This document shows positions 1 to 4,874 of a stretch of DNA of 5,901 nt, piece by piece (positions within the stretch are counted from its first letter, which is position 1; each line of letters opens with the position of its first letter). The stretch spans positions 1-5,901 of the forward strand of contig JAIOTH010000022.1 of assembly GCA_021106915.1 (NCBI GenBank), read 5' to 3'. The position numbers and the translations under genes were made by a program. The DNA comes from a bacterium. GTDB taxonomy: Bacteria; Patescibacteriota; Patescibacteriia; UBA1558; S5-K13. Under the pieces are notes generated by a model that saw only the letters and a list, made by a program, of their open reading frames with translations, made no database searches and was not told the DNA's origin.

Positions 1-12
1 GTAGGAGGAATT

Positions 13-243
13 ATGGGAAAGAGGATGATAATTAATGGTATAATTTTCGCTATAATTGGTTTTTTAGTAGGAATTTTGATGTATTGGTATGTTGCAGAAT
101 ATCCAAGCAATTATTTAGCAATAAAAAACCCAACTTTTTTGGATTGTTGTTTTTGCGGTTTAATATTGGGAGTGGCTTTCCTTATAATAGGATTTGTTGT
201 TTCATTCTCTGTTGAGATAAATAATAAAAAGGAGGAATTATGA
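13..243 (+). CDS. Small two-TM membrane protein, unknown function (first gene of operon)
   Basis: This 76-residue protein matches no family I recognise. Two hydrophobic segments, about residues 6-28 and 45-67, suggest a hairpin in the cytoplasmic membrane. A short polar loop (about 29-44) lies between them and the charged tail is probably cytoplasmic (NNKKEEL). The second segment opens with a cysteine cluster (C45, C46, C48). The start is supported by AGGAGG at 3-8, five bases before the ATG; Met5 is a less likely alternative. The stop overlaps the next start as ATGA, so the two genes are almost certainly translationally coupled. The promoter is outside the window. The size, topology and operon partners resemble accessory envelope proteins, but no function can be assigned. 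Confidence is high that it is a gene and low for any role. Confidence 0.8.
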   Translation: MGKRMIINGIIFAIIGFLVGILMYWYVAEYPSNYLAIKNPTFLDCCFCGLILGVAFLIIGFVVSFSVEINNKKEEL

Positions 244-509
244 AAGAAGTATCAATTTATGATCGCAAAGTTACTCTTGTAGTAGTATTTGCAGTTCTTG
301 TCATTGTTTTTTTACTTAGAGGAGGACAATATTTAACAGGAGAAGATGCTCAAACATGTTTTGCTTCTTCTTTATTAATTGCCTTACTATTTACTATTGG
401 TATCGGTATTTGTGGATTTTTAGTTTTAGCAGTTATTAAAAATATTAAGGGTAGAAAAAATGATAGTTCTTCCTTGCATAAAGCTATGAAAGACAAGGAG
501 GAAAGATGA
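240..509 (+). CDS. Small two-TM membrane protein, unknown function (second gene of operon)
   Basis: This is an 89-residue protein with two predicted membrane segments, about residues 11-26 and 42-66. The loop between them carries GEDAQTC. A strongly charged tail (about 67-89, rich in K, R, E and D) would face the cytoplasm by the positive-inside rule. The start codon overlaps the stop of the upstream gene (ATGA at 240-243) and is preceded by a full AAGGAGG at 229-235 inside that gene, which fixes the start. Its own stop overlaps the next start in the same way. It shares size and topology with the gene before it but no obvious sequence similarity, so I do not call them paralogues. The function is unknown. 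Confidence 0.8.
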   Translation: MKEVSIYDRKVTLVVVFAVLVIVFLLRGGQYLTGEDAQTCFASSLLIALLFTIGIGICGFLVLAVIKNIKGRKNDSSSLHKAMKDKEER

Positions 510-1105
510 GAAGTAGAAAAAAGTTATTAGTGCTTAATTTGATTATGATAATCTTTGGATCAGTTATTTTAGTATGTGGATTGTTATTAATTGTCATTAA
601 CTTTTTAGCAGAAGCACGGATAGAACGAGAAGGTTTAAAGGAAAATCATTTTGATTTAAAGGAATTTTCTGGACAAATATTACCAGATTCTTTAAGTAGT
701 ACAGTGGTTAAGTATGTAGAAGTTCCTTTTAAGGAAGTATTTCAATGGGATGAAAATTCGTACATATTTTATGGCTCTGATTATCTTTATCAAAAATTGG
801 TTTTGCGAGCTGAGAGAATTGTTCTAAATGGCGATTACATTCAAATTGAATCAGCCTATAAAAAGATTGCAATGCCAGAACTAACATGGTTGAATCGGTT
901 AACACAGAGGCAAGAAATTAAAGACATTAAAGTAGAAAATAACAAAATATTTTTTATTTTAGGAAAACATGTGGAGTATGGTGGTTTTATTGTGGGTGCT
1001 TTCTTACTAGCTATTGCTGTGTGTTTGTATCTTTTGTTGTTGTGTCGTTTAATCAAAAAGAAAATAAAAAGTCGTGAACTACTCGTTAAGCTTCGCTTAT
1101 CTTGA
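506..1105 (+). CDS. Membrane protein with two TM segments around a ~125-residue domain, unknown function
   Basis: This 199-residue protein has one membrane segment near each end: about residues 7-34, after the basic start MRSRKK, and about 158-181, before a basic tail (RLIKKKIKSR). The middle part (about 35-157) is hydrophilic with alternating beta-like stretches. By the positive-inside rule it would lie outside the cytoplasmic membrane, with both tails inside. This bitopic-hairpin design fits a surface-exposed or assembly-platform protein, but I recognise no family. The start overlaps the previous stop (ATGA at 506-509) and has AAGGAGG at 495-501. Only 20 bases separate its stop from the start of the secreted-protein gene, so the four genes probably share one mRNA and may act together at the cell envelope. 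Confidence 0.78.
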   Translation: MRSRKKLLVLNLIMIIFGSVILVCGLLLIVINFLAEARIEREGLKENHFDLKEFSGQILPDSLSSTVVKYVEVPFKEVFQWDENSYIFYGSDYLYQKLVLRAERIVLNGDYIQIESAYKKIAMPELTWLNRLTQRQEIKDIKVENNKIFFILGKHVEYGGFIVGAFLLAIAVCLYLLLLCRLIKKKIKSRELLVKLRLS

Positions 1106-1114
1106 GTACACGAC

Positions 1115-1121
1115 AAGGAGG
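1115..1121 (+). promoter_or_regulatory. Ribosome binding site fixing the start at 1126
   Basis: AAGGAGG lies five bases before the ATG at 1126. It excludes the longer in-frame reading from the TTG at 1102, because that extension would be translated across the ribosome binding site itself and would bury the signal peptide. Confidence 0.85.
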
Positions 1122-1125
1122 AATT

Positions 1126-1842
1126 ATGAAAAAATCAATCATCTTATCGTTGGCAGTATTTATGATATTTACCGCCAGTTTATTCGCAGAATTGAATGGT
1201 GTACTGGATTTTGGTTATAAAAATGTTTATGTAGCTGGTTCAGGTGCTGTTTTGTATGACAATCCAGTGTTTCAACAAGATCTAATTTTGAATGGGCCTT
1301 ATGGTTTGTATGGAATTTTTTGGTCTTCTTATAGTCCAGAGAAAGGTATTAATAGTGATTTCGGTGATGAAGTGGATTGGATTTTAGGAAATTCTCAGGA
1401 AATTTGGAAATTAGGCTTTGATTTTTCTTATGTTTATGTTAATGCTTGGAATATTAATAGTACTGAGGCAGACTTACATATTTTTACTCTAAAAGTTGAT
1501 TTCCCAGAAATTTTTTGCATTAATCCTTATTTAGTTTTGGAAAAAGATATCCCTTTCGATGAAGATATTTTACCTGGTGGGTCTATTTATAAGTTAGGGT
1601 GTTCTTATGAAGGTTGTCTTTATCGAGAATTTACTTTTGATTTATTTATTGCCGGTCATGATGGAGCTTTTGGGTTGGATGCAGAAGTAGTCTCTAACGT
1701 TAGAGTCACATTGAATACAGTTTTTAATTGGCATAATTTGGAAATCGTTCCGGAAATTAACTATCAAAAGTCGTTTAAAGATGACGGCTTAGCAGAAGAT
1801 AAATTTTGGTGGGGGGTTAATTTTACCCTCCCACTATTCTAA
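1126..1842 (+). CDS. Secreted beta-rich protein, porin-like (possible outer-surface beta-barrel)
   Basis: This 238-residue protein has a classic Sec signal peptide: MKKS, a hydrophobic core (residues 5-18) and a likely cleavage after Ala21 (SLFA|ELNG). The mature part has no membrane helix. It consists of alternating hydrophobic and polar stretches rich in aromatic residues and glycine, for example around 25-36, 59-68, 96-108, 115-126, 152-160, 167-176 and 190-216. It also has turn-like acidic loops and a C-terminal phenylalanine (WWGVNFTLPLF). This is the look of small outer-membrane barrels such as the TorF/porin-like group. The family is inferred from pattern, not from a recognised signature, and the last residues do not follow the canonical alternating beta-signal well because a proline sits at position -3. 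It is the last gene of the operon, followed by a strong terminator. An extracellular beta-sandwich is the main alternative. Confidence 0.7.
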   Translation: MKKSIILSLAVFMIFTASLFAELNGVLDFGYKNVYVAGSGAVLYDNPVFQQDLILNGPYGLYGIFWSSYSPEKGINSDFGDEVDWILGNSQEIWKLGFDFSYVYVNAWNINSTEADLHIFTLKVDFPEIFCINPYLVLEKDIPFDEDILPGGSIYKLGCSYEGCLYREFTFDLFIAGHDGAFGLDAEVVSNVRVTLNTVFNWHNLEIVPEINYQKSFKDDGLAEDKFWWGVNFTLPLF

Positions 1843-1863
1843 TATCGTAAGAAAGAAAAATTC

Positions 1864-1901
1864 AAACGGATATTGGTTATAACTAGTATCCGTTTTTTTA
1901 T
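1864..1901 (+). terminator. Rho-independent terminator of the envelope operon
   Basis: AAACGGATA (1864-1872) pairs with TATCCGTTT (1887-1895). An inner stem GGTTA/AACT extends it to about 15 bp, and a T-run follows to 1899. It lies 21 bases after the stop at 1842. Confidence 0.85.
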
Positions 1902-1927
1902 TTGATTAAAGAAAATTAGTTAAAATT

Positions 1928-1958
1928 AAAACCACCTCTTAATTGGAGTGGTTTTTTT
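1928..1958. terminator. Second hairpin terminator, probably bidirectional or serving the TrmB-like gene
   Basis: AAAACCAC (1928-1935) pairs with GTGGTTTT (1948-1955). Seven T follow on the plus strand, and T-rich sequence (TTTTAATTTT) follows on the minus strand. It begins about 20 bases past the minus-strand stop at 1979, which suits the regulator gene, and it also backs up the plus-strand terminator just upstream. Confidence 0.7.
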
Positions 1959-1978
1959 GATATTTTAAATTTATTTTA

Positions 1979-2710
1979 CTAGTTGTTTGATATACTATTC
2001 CAGATAAATTGCAAGAGCATCTGATGAGTTTTTACTATATTTTCTTCTTCAATAACAACTCCAATTAGATTTTTAAAGGAGATCATAGAAAGTTTGTTTT
2101 TAGAAACTAAAATATCTGTTGGAACTTGTATTTTTGGTGGTAAAAATTTTGTTTCTCCACATCCTTTTCGATAATTAATTTTAGTATATTCTCGGGCATG
2201 TTTTGTATCTTCAGCCATATCATAAATCATCCCACCTTGTCTGGCTAAAATTCTAAAAAAATGTCCATTTTCTTCTTGAGTGTATATTTTGGATAATTTT
2301 TTAATACTATACATTCCCCAAAGTTCTTCGGTTCTAAACATTTCTTCATACATTTTAGTAATTTGATCTTTTCCTTCATAAAATCTTACTTTAGGTCGTT
2401 TAGAATTTGTAATATAAATTGATTTAAGCTCCGGTAAAATTTTTTCCATGTTTTTTTTCTTTTCTTCTAATTTTTCAATTAATTTTTTAGGATTTTCTGC
2501 TTTATAAAAAGTTTTTTTACCTTTAGGGATAGAAATTAAAAGATTTTTTTTTAATAATTCATCAATAATAAGATAAGTAGTTGGTCTTTTAAGTCCAGCT
2601 TTTTTTGATAATTGGGTAATAGAAGCTATCCCTGAAGACAGAGAAGCGAGATAGAGTTTTATTTCTTTATTATTTAAGCCAAATTGTTGGAGGGTTTCTT
2701 TCATTTCCAT
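1979..2710 (-). CDS. TrmB-like winged-helix transcriptional regulator
   Basis: This 243-residue protein has the TrmB-family layout. An N-terminal winged helix-turn-helix covers about residues 5-66: GLNNKEIKLYLASL is the first helix, the recognition helix lies near KRPTTYLIIDELLKK, and the wing is IPKGKKTFYKAE. A lysine/glutamate-rich coiled coil (about 73-97) probably makes the dimer. A C-terminal sensor-type domain follows, beginning PKVRFYEGKDQITKMYEEM. TrmB proteins in archaea sense sugars; the many bacterial and CPR members have no known ligand, so none is proposed. An in-frame TAA two codons upstream fixes the start, although Met3 is possible. There is no Shine-Dalgarno sequence. The gene is divergent from the membrane-protein pair at 2861 and convergent with the operon ending at 1842. 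Control of the divergent genes is an inference from position only. Confidence 0.85.
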   Translation of the reverse strand: MEMKETLQQFGLNNKEIKLYLASLSSGIASITQLSKKAGLKRPTTYLIIDELLKKNLLISIPKGKKTFYKAENPKKLIEKLEEKKKNMEKILPELKSIYITNSKRPKVRFYEGKDQITKMYEEMFRTEELWGMYSIKKLSKIYTQEENGHFFRILARQGGMIYDMAEDTKHAREYTKINYRKGCGETKFLPPKIQVPTDILVSKNKLSMISFKNLIGVVIEEENIVKTHQMLLQFIWNSISNN

Positions 2711-2716
2711 AATTTA

Positions 2717-2745
2717 ACTTTAGATTAATAAAAATAAAGTGTCAA
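2717..2745 (-). promoter_or_regulatory. Promoter of the TrmB-like regulator (predicts a leaderless mRNA)
   Basis: On the minus strand TTGACA (2745-2740) is followed after 17 bases by TAAAGT (2722-2717). The expected transcription start, six to seven bases further on, falls at or next to the A of the ATG at 2710. Confidence 0.6.
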
Positions 2746-2800
2746 GTTTTTTGACGAAATATAGCAATAATTATTTACAAAATTCTATTTTAGTAGTAAA

Positions 2801-2829
2801 TTGAATTATTAGATTAACAATGTGTTAAT
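2801..2829 (+). promoter_or_regulatory. Possible promoter and palindromic operator of the 2861 gene pair
   Basis: A perfect 7-bp inverted repeat, ATTAACA-ATG-TGTTAAT, occupies 2813-2829. It overlaps the best, though weak, promoter I can see: TTGAAT (2801-2806), a 17-base spacer, and GTTAAT (2824-2829). A dimeric repressor bound there would block the polymerase. The palindrome is certain; the promoter and the regulator identity are inference. Confidence 0.4.
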
Positions 2830-2860
2830 TTAATTGACAAAATAAAAAATAGGAGGAAAA

Positions 2861-3079
2861 ATGAAAATAGTGAAGATTTATTTGACAGTAATATGTGTGA
2901 TGTTTATATTGTTAACCATTATACTTATGGTGATGAATATAAAAATTGTAAATGTAGATGAAATATTTAATCCTACAAAACTTTATAGATTACTGATGAT
3001 ATTTAATAGTTTTTTGATGGGAAATGTAATTTCAGGATTGTTTGTATGGTTTATGTCTAATAAACATAATAAGCCGTGA
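2861..3079 (+). CDS. Small two-TM membrane protein, unknown function
   Basis: This 72-residue protein has two membrane segments (about residues 5-26 and 45-65), a short loop containing NVDEIFNPTK and a basic tail (SNKHNKP). AGGAGG at 2851-2856, four bases before the ATG, supports the start. The size, topology and strong ribosome binding site mirror the small proteins at 13 and 240, but the sequences are not clearly related. It is read divergently from the TrmB-like regulator and leads a two-gene unit with the protein starting at 3151, 71 bases downstream with no terminator between. No family is recognised. Confidence 0.72.
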   Translation: MKIVKIYLTVICVMFILLTIILMVMNIKIVNVDEIFNPTKLYRLLMIFNSFLMGNVISGLFVWFMSNKHNKP

Positions 3080-3139
3080 ATCACTCCCAAATAAGTTTGG
3101 TCAAATATCACAATTCGTCTTGTACCATACGTGCAGGGC

Positions 3140-3146
3140 AAGGAGG
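3140..3146 (+). promoter_or_regulatory. Ribosome binding site fixing the start at 3151
   Basis: AAGGAGG sits four bases before the ATG at 3151. The reading frame is open back to an ATG at 3076, but that extension is hydrophilic, overlaps the preceding stop and would run across this site, so 3151 is the real start. Confidence 0.8.
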
Positions 3147-3150
3147 AAGA

Positions 3151-3735
3151 ATGAAAAAGATAGAGAATTTTATAGGAACAATAGGAGTCTTATCGATGTT
3201 ATCAATGTTTATTTTAATGGTAGTAACGCTGGTGGATCATACTTTTTTAGTAGATCTTTTATGCAGTATTTCAGTATTTGTTCTTTTAAGTTTTCTTGTT
3301 GTTTTCTTGGGATGTGATTTTGATACCCAAGAAGATAAAAATCAGTTAAAAAAGAAGAAAATGGGAAGTTCCAAATTCAGAAATTTTAGAGTAATAATAG
3401 CAATTAGGATTTTGAACTTTTTAATTTTAATAGTTAATTTTCTTTGTTTTCTTTTAGTCGGGATTTTCTTTTTATTATGTAGAGGGAGTTTTCGTTTGTT
3501 AGGATTTTATATTTATCTTTTTATTACATTAATTGCTGGTTCAATAGATATTTTGAGAATTATCTTATTTTTTGTAATAAGATTTATTCTAAACAAATTT
3601 ACGTTAAGTTCAAATGAATTTATAGCAGTTGGGTTTATCTCAAAGAAAGTAAAGATAATTGATAATTTTTTATTTCAAGTATCTTTGTCTGCTGTTAAAA
3701 ATTTTGTAGACAAAAAACCGCTAAAGCAATTTTAG
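3151..3735 (+). CDS. Multi-pass membrane protein (about four TM), unknown function
   Basis: This 194-residue protein is very hydrophobic. Segments lie at about residues 10-28, 33-54, 81-109 and 116-147, the last being long enough for one or two passes. A lysine-rich cytoplasmic-type loop (about 61-80, with QLKKKKMGSS) separates the two halves, and the tail (about 164-194) is more polar and basic. I recognise no transporter or enzyme motif. The start is set by AAGGAGG at 3140-3146. The stop codon (3733-3735) lies inside the 3' arm of a rho-independent terminator, so the last residues (KKPLKQF) are encoded by the terminator stem. It probably shares a transcript with the gene at 2861 and may form a complex with it. 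The function is unknown. Confidence 0.72.
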   Translation: MKKIENFIGTIGVLSMLSMFILMVVTLVDHTFLVDLLCSISVFVLLSFLVVFLGCDFDTQEDKNQLKKKKMGSSKFRNFRVIIAIRILNFLILIVNFLCFLLVGIFFLLCRGSFRLLGFYIYLFITLIAGSIDILRIILFFVIRFILNKFTLSSNEFIAVGFISKKVKIIDNFLFQVSLSAVKNFVDKKPLKQF

Positions 3736-3743
3736 CGGTTTTT
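3713..3743 (+). terminator. Terminator overlapping the end of the membrane-protein gene
   Basis: AAAAACCGCTAAA (3713-3725) pairs with TTTAGCGGTTTTT (3731-3743) around the loop GCAAT. The stop codon TAG at 3733-3735 is part of the 3' arm. Confidence 0.85.
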
Positions 3744-3751
3744 AAATAAAC

Positions 3752-3777
3752 AAAAAAATCAAGCGTAACTTGATTTT
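3752..3777 (-). terminator. Terminator of the tRNA-Leu transcript
   Basis: AAAATCAAG (3755-3763) pairs with CTTGATTTT (3769-3777) around a five-base loop. Read on the minus strand it ends in a run of seven T (3758-3752). It lies 23 bases beyond the tRNA end. Confidence 0.75.
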
Positions 3778-3784
3778 AAAATGG

Positions 3785-3799
3785 TCGAGCTGAGCTCGA
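3785..3799 (-). repeat. GC-rich hairpin immediately after the tRNA CCA end
   Basis: TCGAGC (3785-3790) and GCTCGA (3794-3799) form a 6-bp stem with a three-base loop, starting at the very next base after the encoded CCA. It probably folds in the 3' trailer and may guide end processing. Confidence 0.6.
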
Positions 3800-3884
3800 T
3801 GGTGCCGGAGGCGAGACTCGAACTCGCACACCTTTCGGCACTTGCTCCTAAGGCAAGCGTGTATACCAATTTCACCACTCCGGC
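3800..3884 (-). tRNA. tRNA-Leu (anticodon UAG), CCA encoded
   Basis: Read on the minus strand the parts fold cleanly. The acceptor stem GCCGGAG pairs with CTCCGGC, followed by discriminator A and an encoded CCA (3802-3800). The D stem is GTG/CAC. The anticodon stem CTTGC/GCAAG encloses the loop CTTAGGA, giving anticodon UAG, which reads CUA and probably other CUN leucine codons. A long variable arm (around GCCGAAAGGT) makes it a type II tRNA, as expected for leucine. The T arm is GCGAG-TTCGAGT-CTCGC. Bases 36 and 37 are both G, the target sequence of TrmD, whose gene lies just upstream on the same strand. It has its own promoter and terminator. Confidence 0.97.
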
Positions 3885-3910
3885 ATGTTTAATTGTTAAA
3901 ACTAATAGCT

Positions 3911-3939
3911 AGTATATGCTGATATGTTTAAAAGGTCAA
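3911..3939 (-). promoter_or_regulatory. Promoter of tRNA-Leu, overlapping the trmD stop codon
   Basis: On the minus strand TTGACC (3939-3934) and TATACT (3916-3911) are separated by exactly 17 bases. The expected start is about 20 bases before the tRNA. The trmD stop TGA (3938-3936) is part of the -35 hexamer. Confidence 0.75.
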
Positions 3940-4622
3940 CTATGTTTAATTTTTTCACTATTATCTTTTCGCCATTTATCAATCTCAGCGTGATTACCAG
4001 AAAGTAATACTGGTGGAACTTGATATTTTTTTCTTTTAAATTTAAAAATTTCCGGACGAGTGTATTGAGGATATTCCAAAAAGTTATTTGTAAAAGATTC
4101 TGTTTTTAAAGATTCTTCATTTCCTAAAACTCCTGGTAATAATCTGGCAGTAGAATCAATAATCATTGCTACGGCTAATTCACTATTAGATAATACAAAA
4201 TTACCTAAAGAAATTTGATCATCAATAAAATTATCTAAACGATTATCAACTCCTTCATAATAACCATTAACAAAAATAATTTGATCTAACTCGGAAAATT
4301 GCTGAGCTATTTTTTGATTATATGTTTTTCCGTGAGGACTTAATAAAATAATTTTAGACTTCTTTTTTTTCTTCTCTCCACTTTGGTCGAGACCATTGGT
4401 TATTTTTTGTAAGGCTTTAACTAAAGGTTCAATTTTTAAAATCATTCCTGGTCCACCACCATAAGGAGTGTCGTCAACAGTTTTTCTTTTGTCATCAGTA
4501 AAATCTCGCAGATCGTAATAATTTATTTTAATTTTTTTATTTTTCAAGGCTCGTCCAATAATACTCTCATTATAATAAGAGTCTAAAATCTTTGGAAAAA
4601 TTGTAATGATGTCATATTGCAT
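3936..4622 (-). CDS. trmD: tRNA (guanine-37-N1)-methyltransferase TrmD
   Basis: TrmD transfers a methyl group from S-adenosylmethionine to N1 of G37 in tRNAs with G36 (Leu, Pro, some Arg), preventing +1 frameshifting. It is a cytoplasmic SPOUT-family homodimer. Recognisable blocks are DIITIFP (4-10), YGGGPGM (54-60), LLSPHGK (93-99), NGYYEGVDNRL (119-129), LPGVLGNEES (162-171), YPQYTRPE (184-191) and PPVLLSGNHAEIDKWR (203-218). At 228 residues it is slightly short, mainly at the C-terminal helical domain, and it has a lysine-rich insert (84-90). The family's SIGDYVLSGGEL block reads SLGNFVLSNSEL (138-149), so the catalytic Asp (Asp169 in the Haemophilus/E. coli enzymes) is Asn141 and the GG pair is Asn-Ser. 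Arg128 matches the catalytic Arg154. An in-frame TAG two codons upstream fixes the start. No Shine-Dalgarno sequence is present. Confidence 0.95.
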   Translation of the reverse strand: MQYDIITIFPKILDSYYNESIIGRALKNKKIKINYYDLRDFTDDKRKTVDDTPYGGGPGMILKIEPLVKALQKITNGLDQSGEKKKKKSKIILLSPHGKTYNQKIAQQFSELDQIIFVNGYYEGVDNRLDNFIDDQISLGNFVLSNSELAVAMIIDSTARLLPGVLGNEESLKTESFTNNFLEYPQYTRPEIFKFKRKKYQVPPVLLSGNHAEIDKWRKDNSEKIKHS

Positions 4623-4726
4623 ATACTAATGATGCTAATGTTATGATACTAATATACTAATGATACTAATAATTTGATACTAATGATACTAATGTTATGA
4701 TACTAATATACTAATACTAATGATAC
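4623..4726. repeat. TACTAAT tandem repeat array abutting the trmD start
   Basis: TACTAAT occurs nine times between 4624 and 4721 (starts 4624, 4647, 4655, 4664, 4678, 4687, 4701, 4709 and 4715, the last sharing one base), plus a TGCTAAT variant at 4633. The copies are arranged in higher-order units: 31-base blocks at 4623-4653 and 4677-4707 differ by one base and are separated by a related 23-base block. The array ends directly at the trmD ATG and would be its leader or promoter. On the minus strand, units containing TATCAT resemble -10 hexamers. The rest of the gap, 4727-4831, shows nothing I can name beyond AT-rich sequence. Confidence 0.9.
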
Positions 4727-4831
4727 AATATTAATGACTAAAGTATGCCCTGTTAATTAAAATACTTATTTGGATGATTGTATTTTCGTTTATTACTTAA
4801 ATTAAGTATACAATAAGTTTTTCTACAAAAC

Positions 4832-4856
4832 AAAAAGTTCCCAAATAAAGGGAACT
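4832..4856 (-). terminator. Terminator of khpA
   Basis: AGTTCCC (4836-4842) pairs with GGGAACT (4850-4856) around a seven-base loop, and the minus strand continues into five T (4836-4832). It follows the khpA stop by about 18 bases and separates that gene from trmD. Confidence 0.82.
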
Positions 4857-4874
4857 CTTTGTATATCTAGAAGA

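Noticed and set aside
856..1116. Minus-strand open frame of 86 codons
   Set aside because: It lies almost entirely inside the well-supported gene at 506-1105 in a tight operon, and it has no ribosome site.
1102..1125. TTG start giving an eight-residue longer secreted protein
   Set aside because: It would translate through AAGGAGG and hide the signal peptide; the ATG at 1126 is ideally spaced.
2834..2856. TTGACA at 2834-2839 as the promoter of the 2861 gene
   Set aside because: A -10 at the right distance would fall on the ribosome binding site, which leaves no room for a leader.
3076..3150. N-terminal extension of the 194-residue membrane protein
   Set aside because: The extension is polar, overlaps the previous stop region and runs across the AAGGAGG that serves the ATG at 3151.
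3042..3317. Plus-strand open frame of 91 codons overlapping the 3151 gene
   Set aside because: It overlaps two genes that have their own ribosome binding sites, has no such site itself, and its peptide lacks coherent structure.
3800..3822. Phage or element attachment site at the tRNA 3' end
   Set aside because: No second copy of the tRNA 3' sequence occurs in the window and no integrase is present.
4623..4726. CRISPR array
   Set aside because: Units are short (7-31 bases), contiguous and variable in phase, with no unique spacers and no cas genes.
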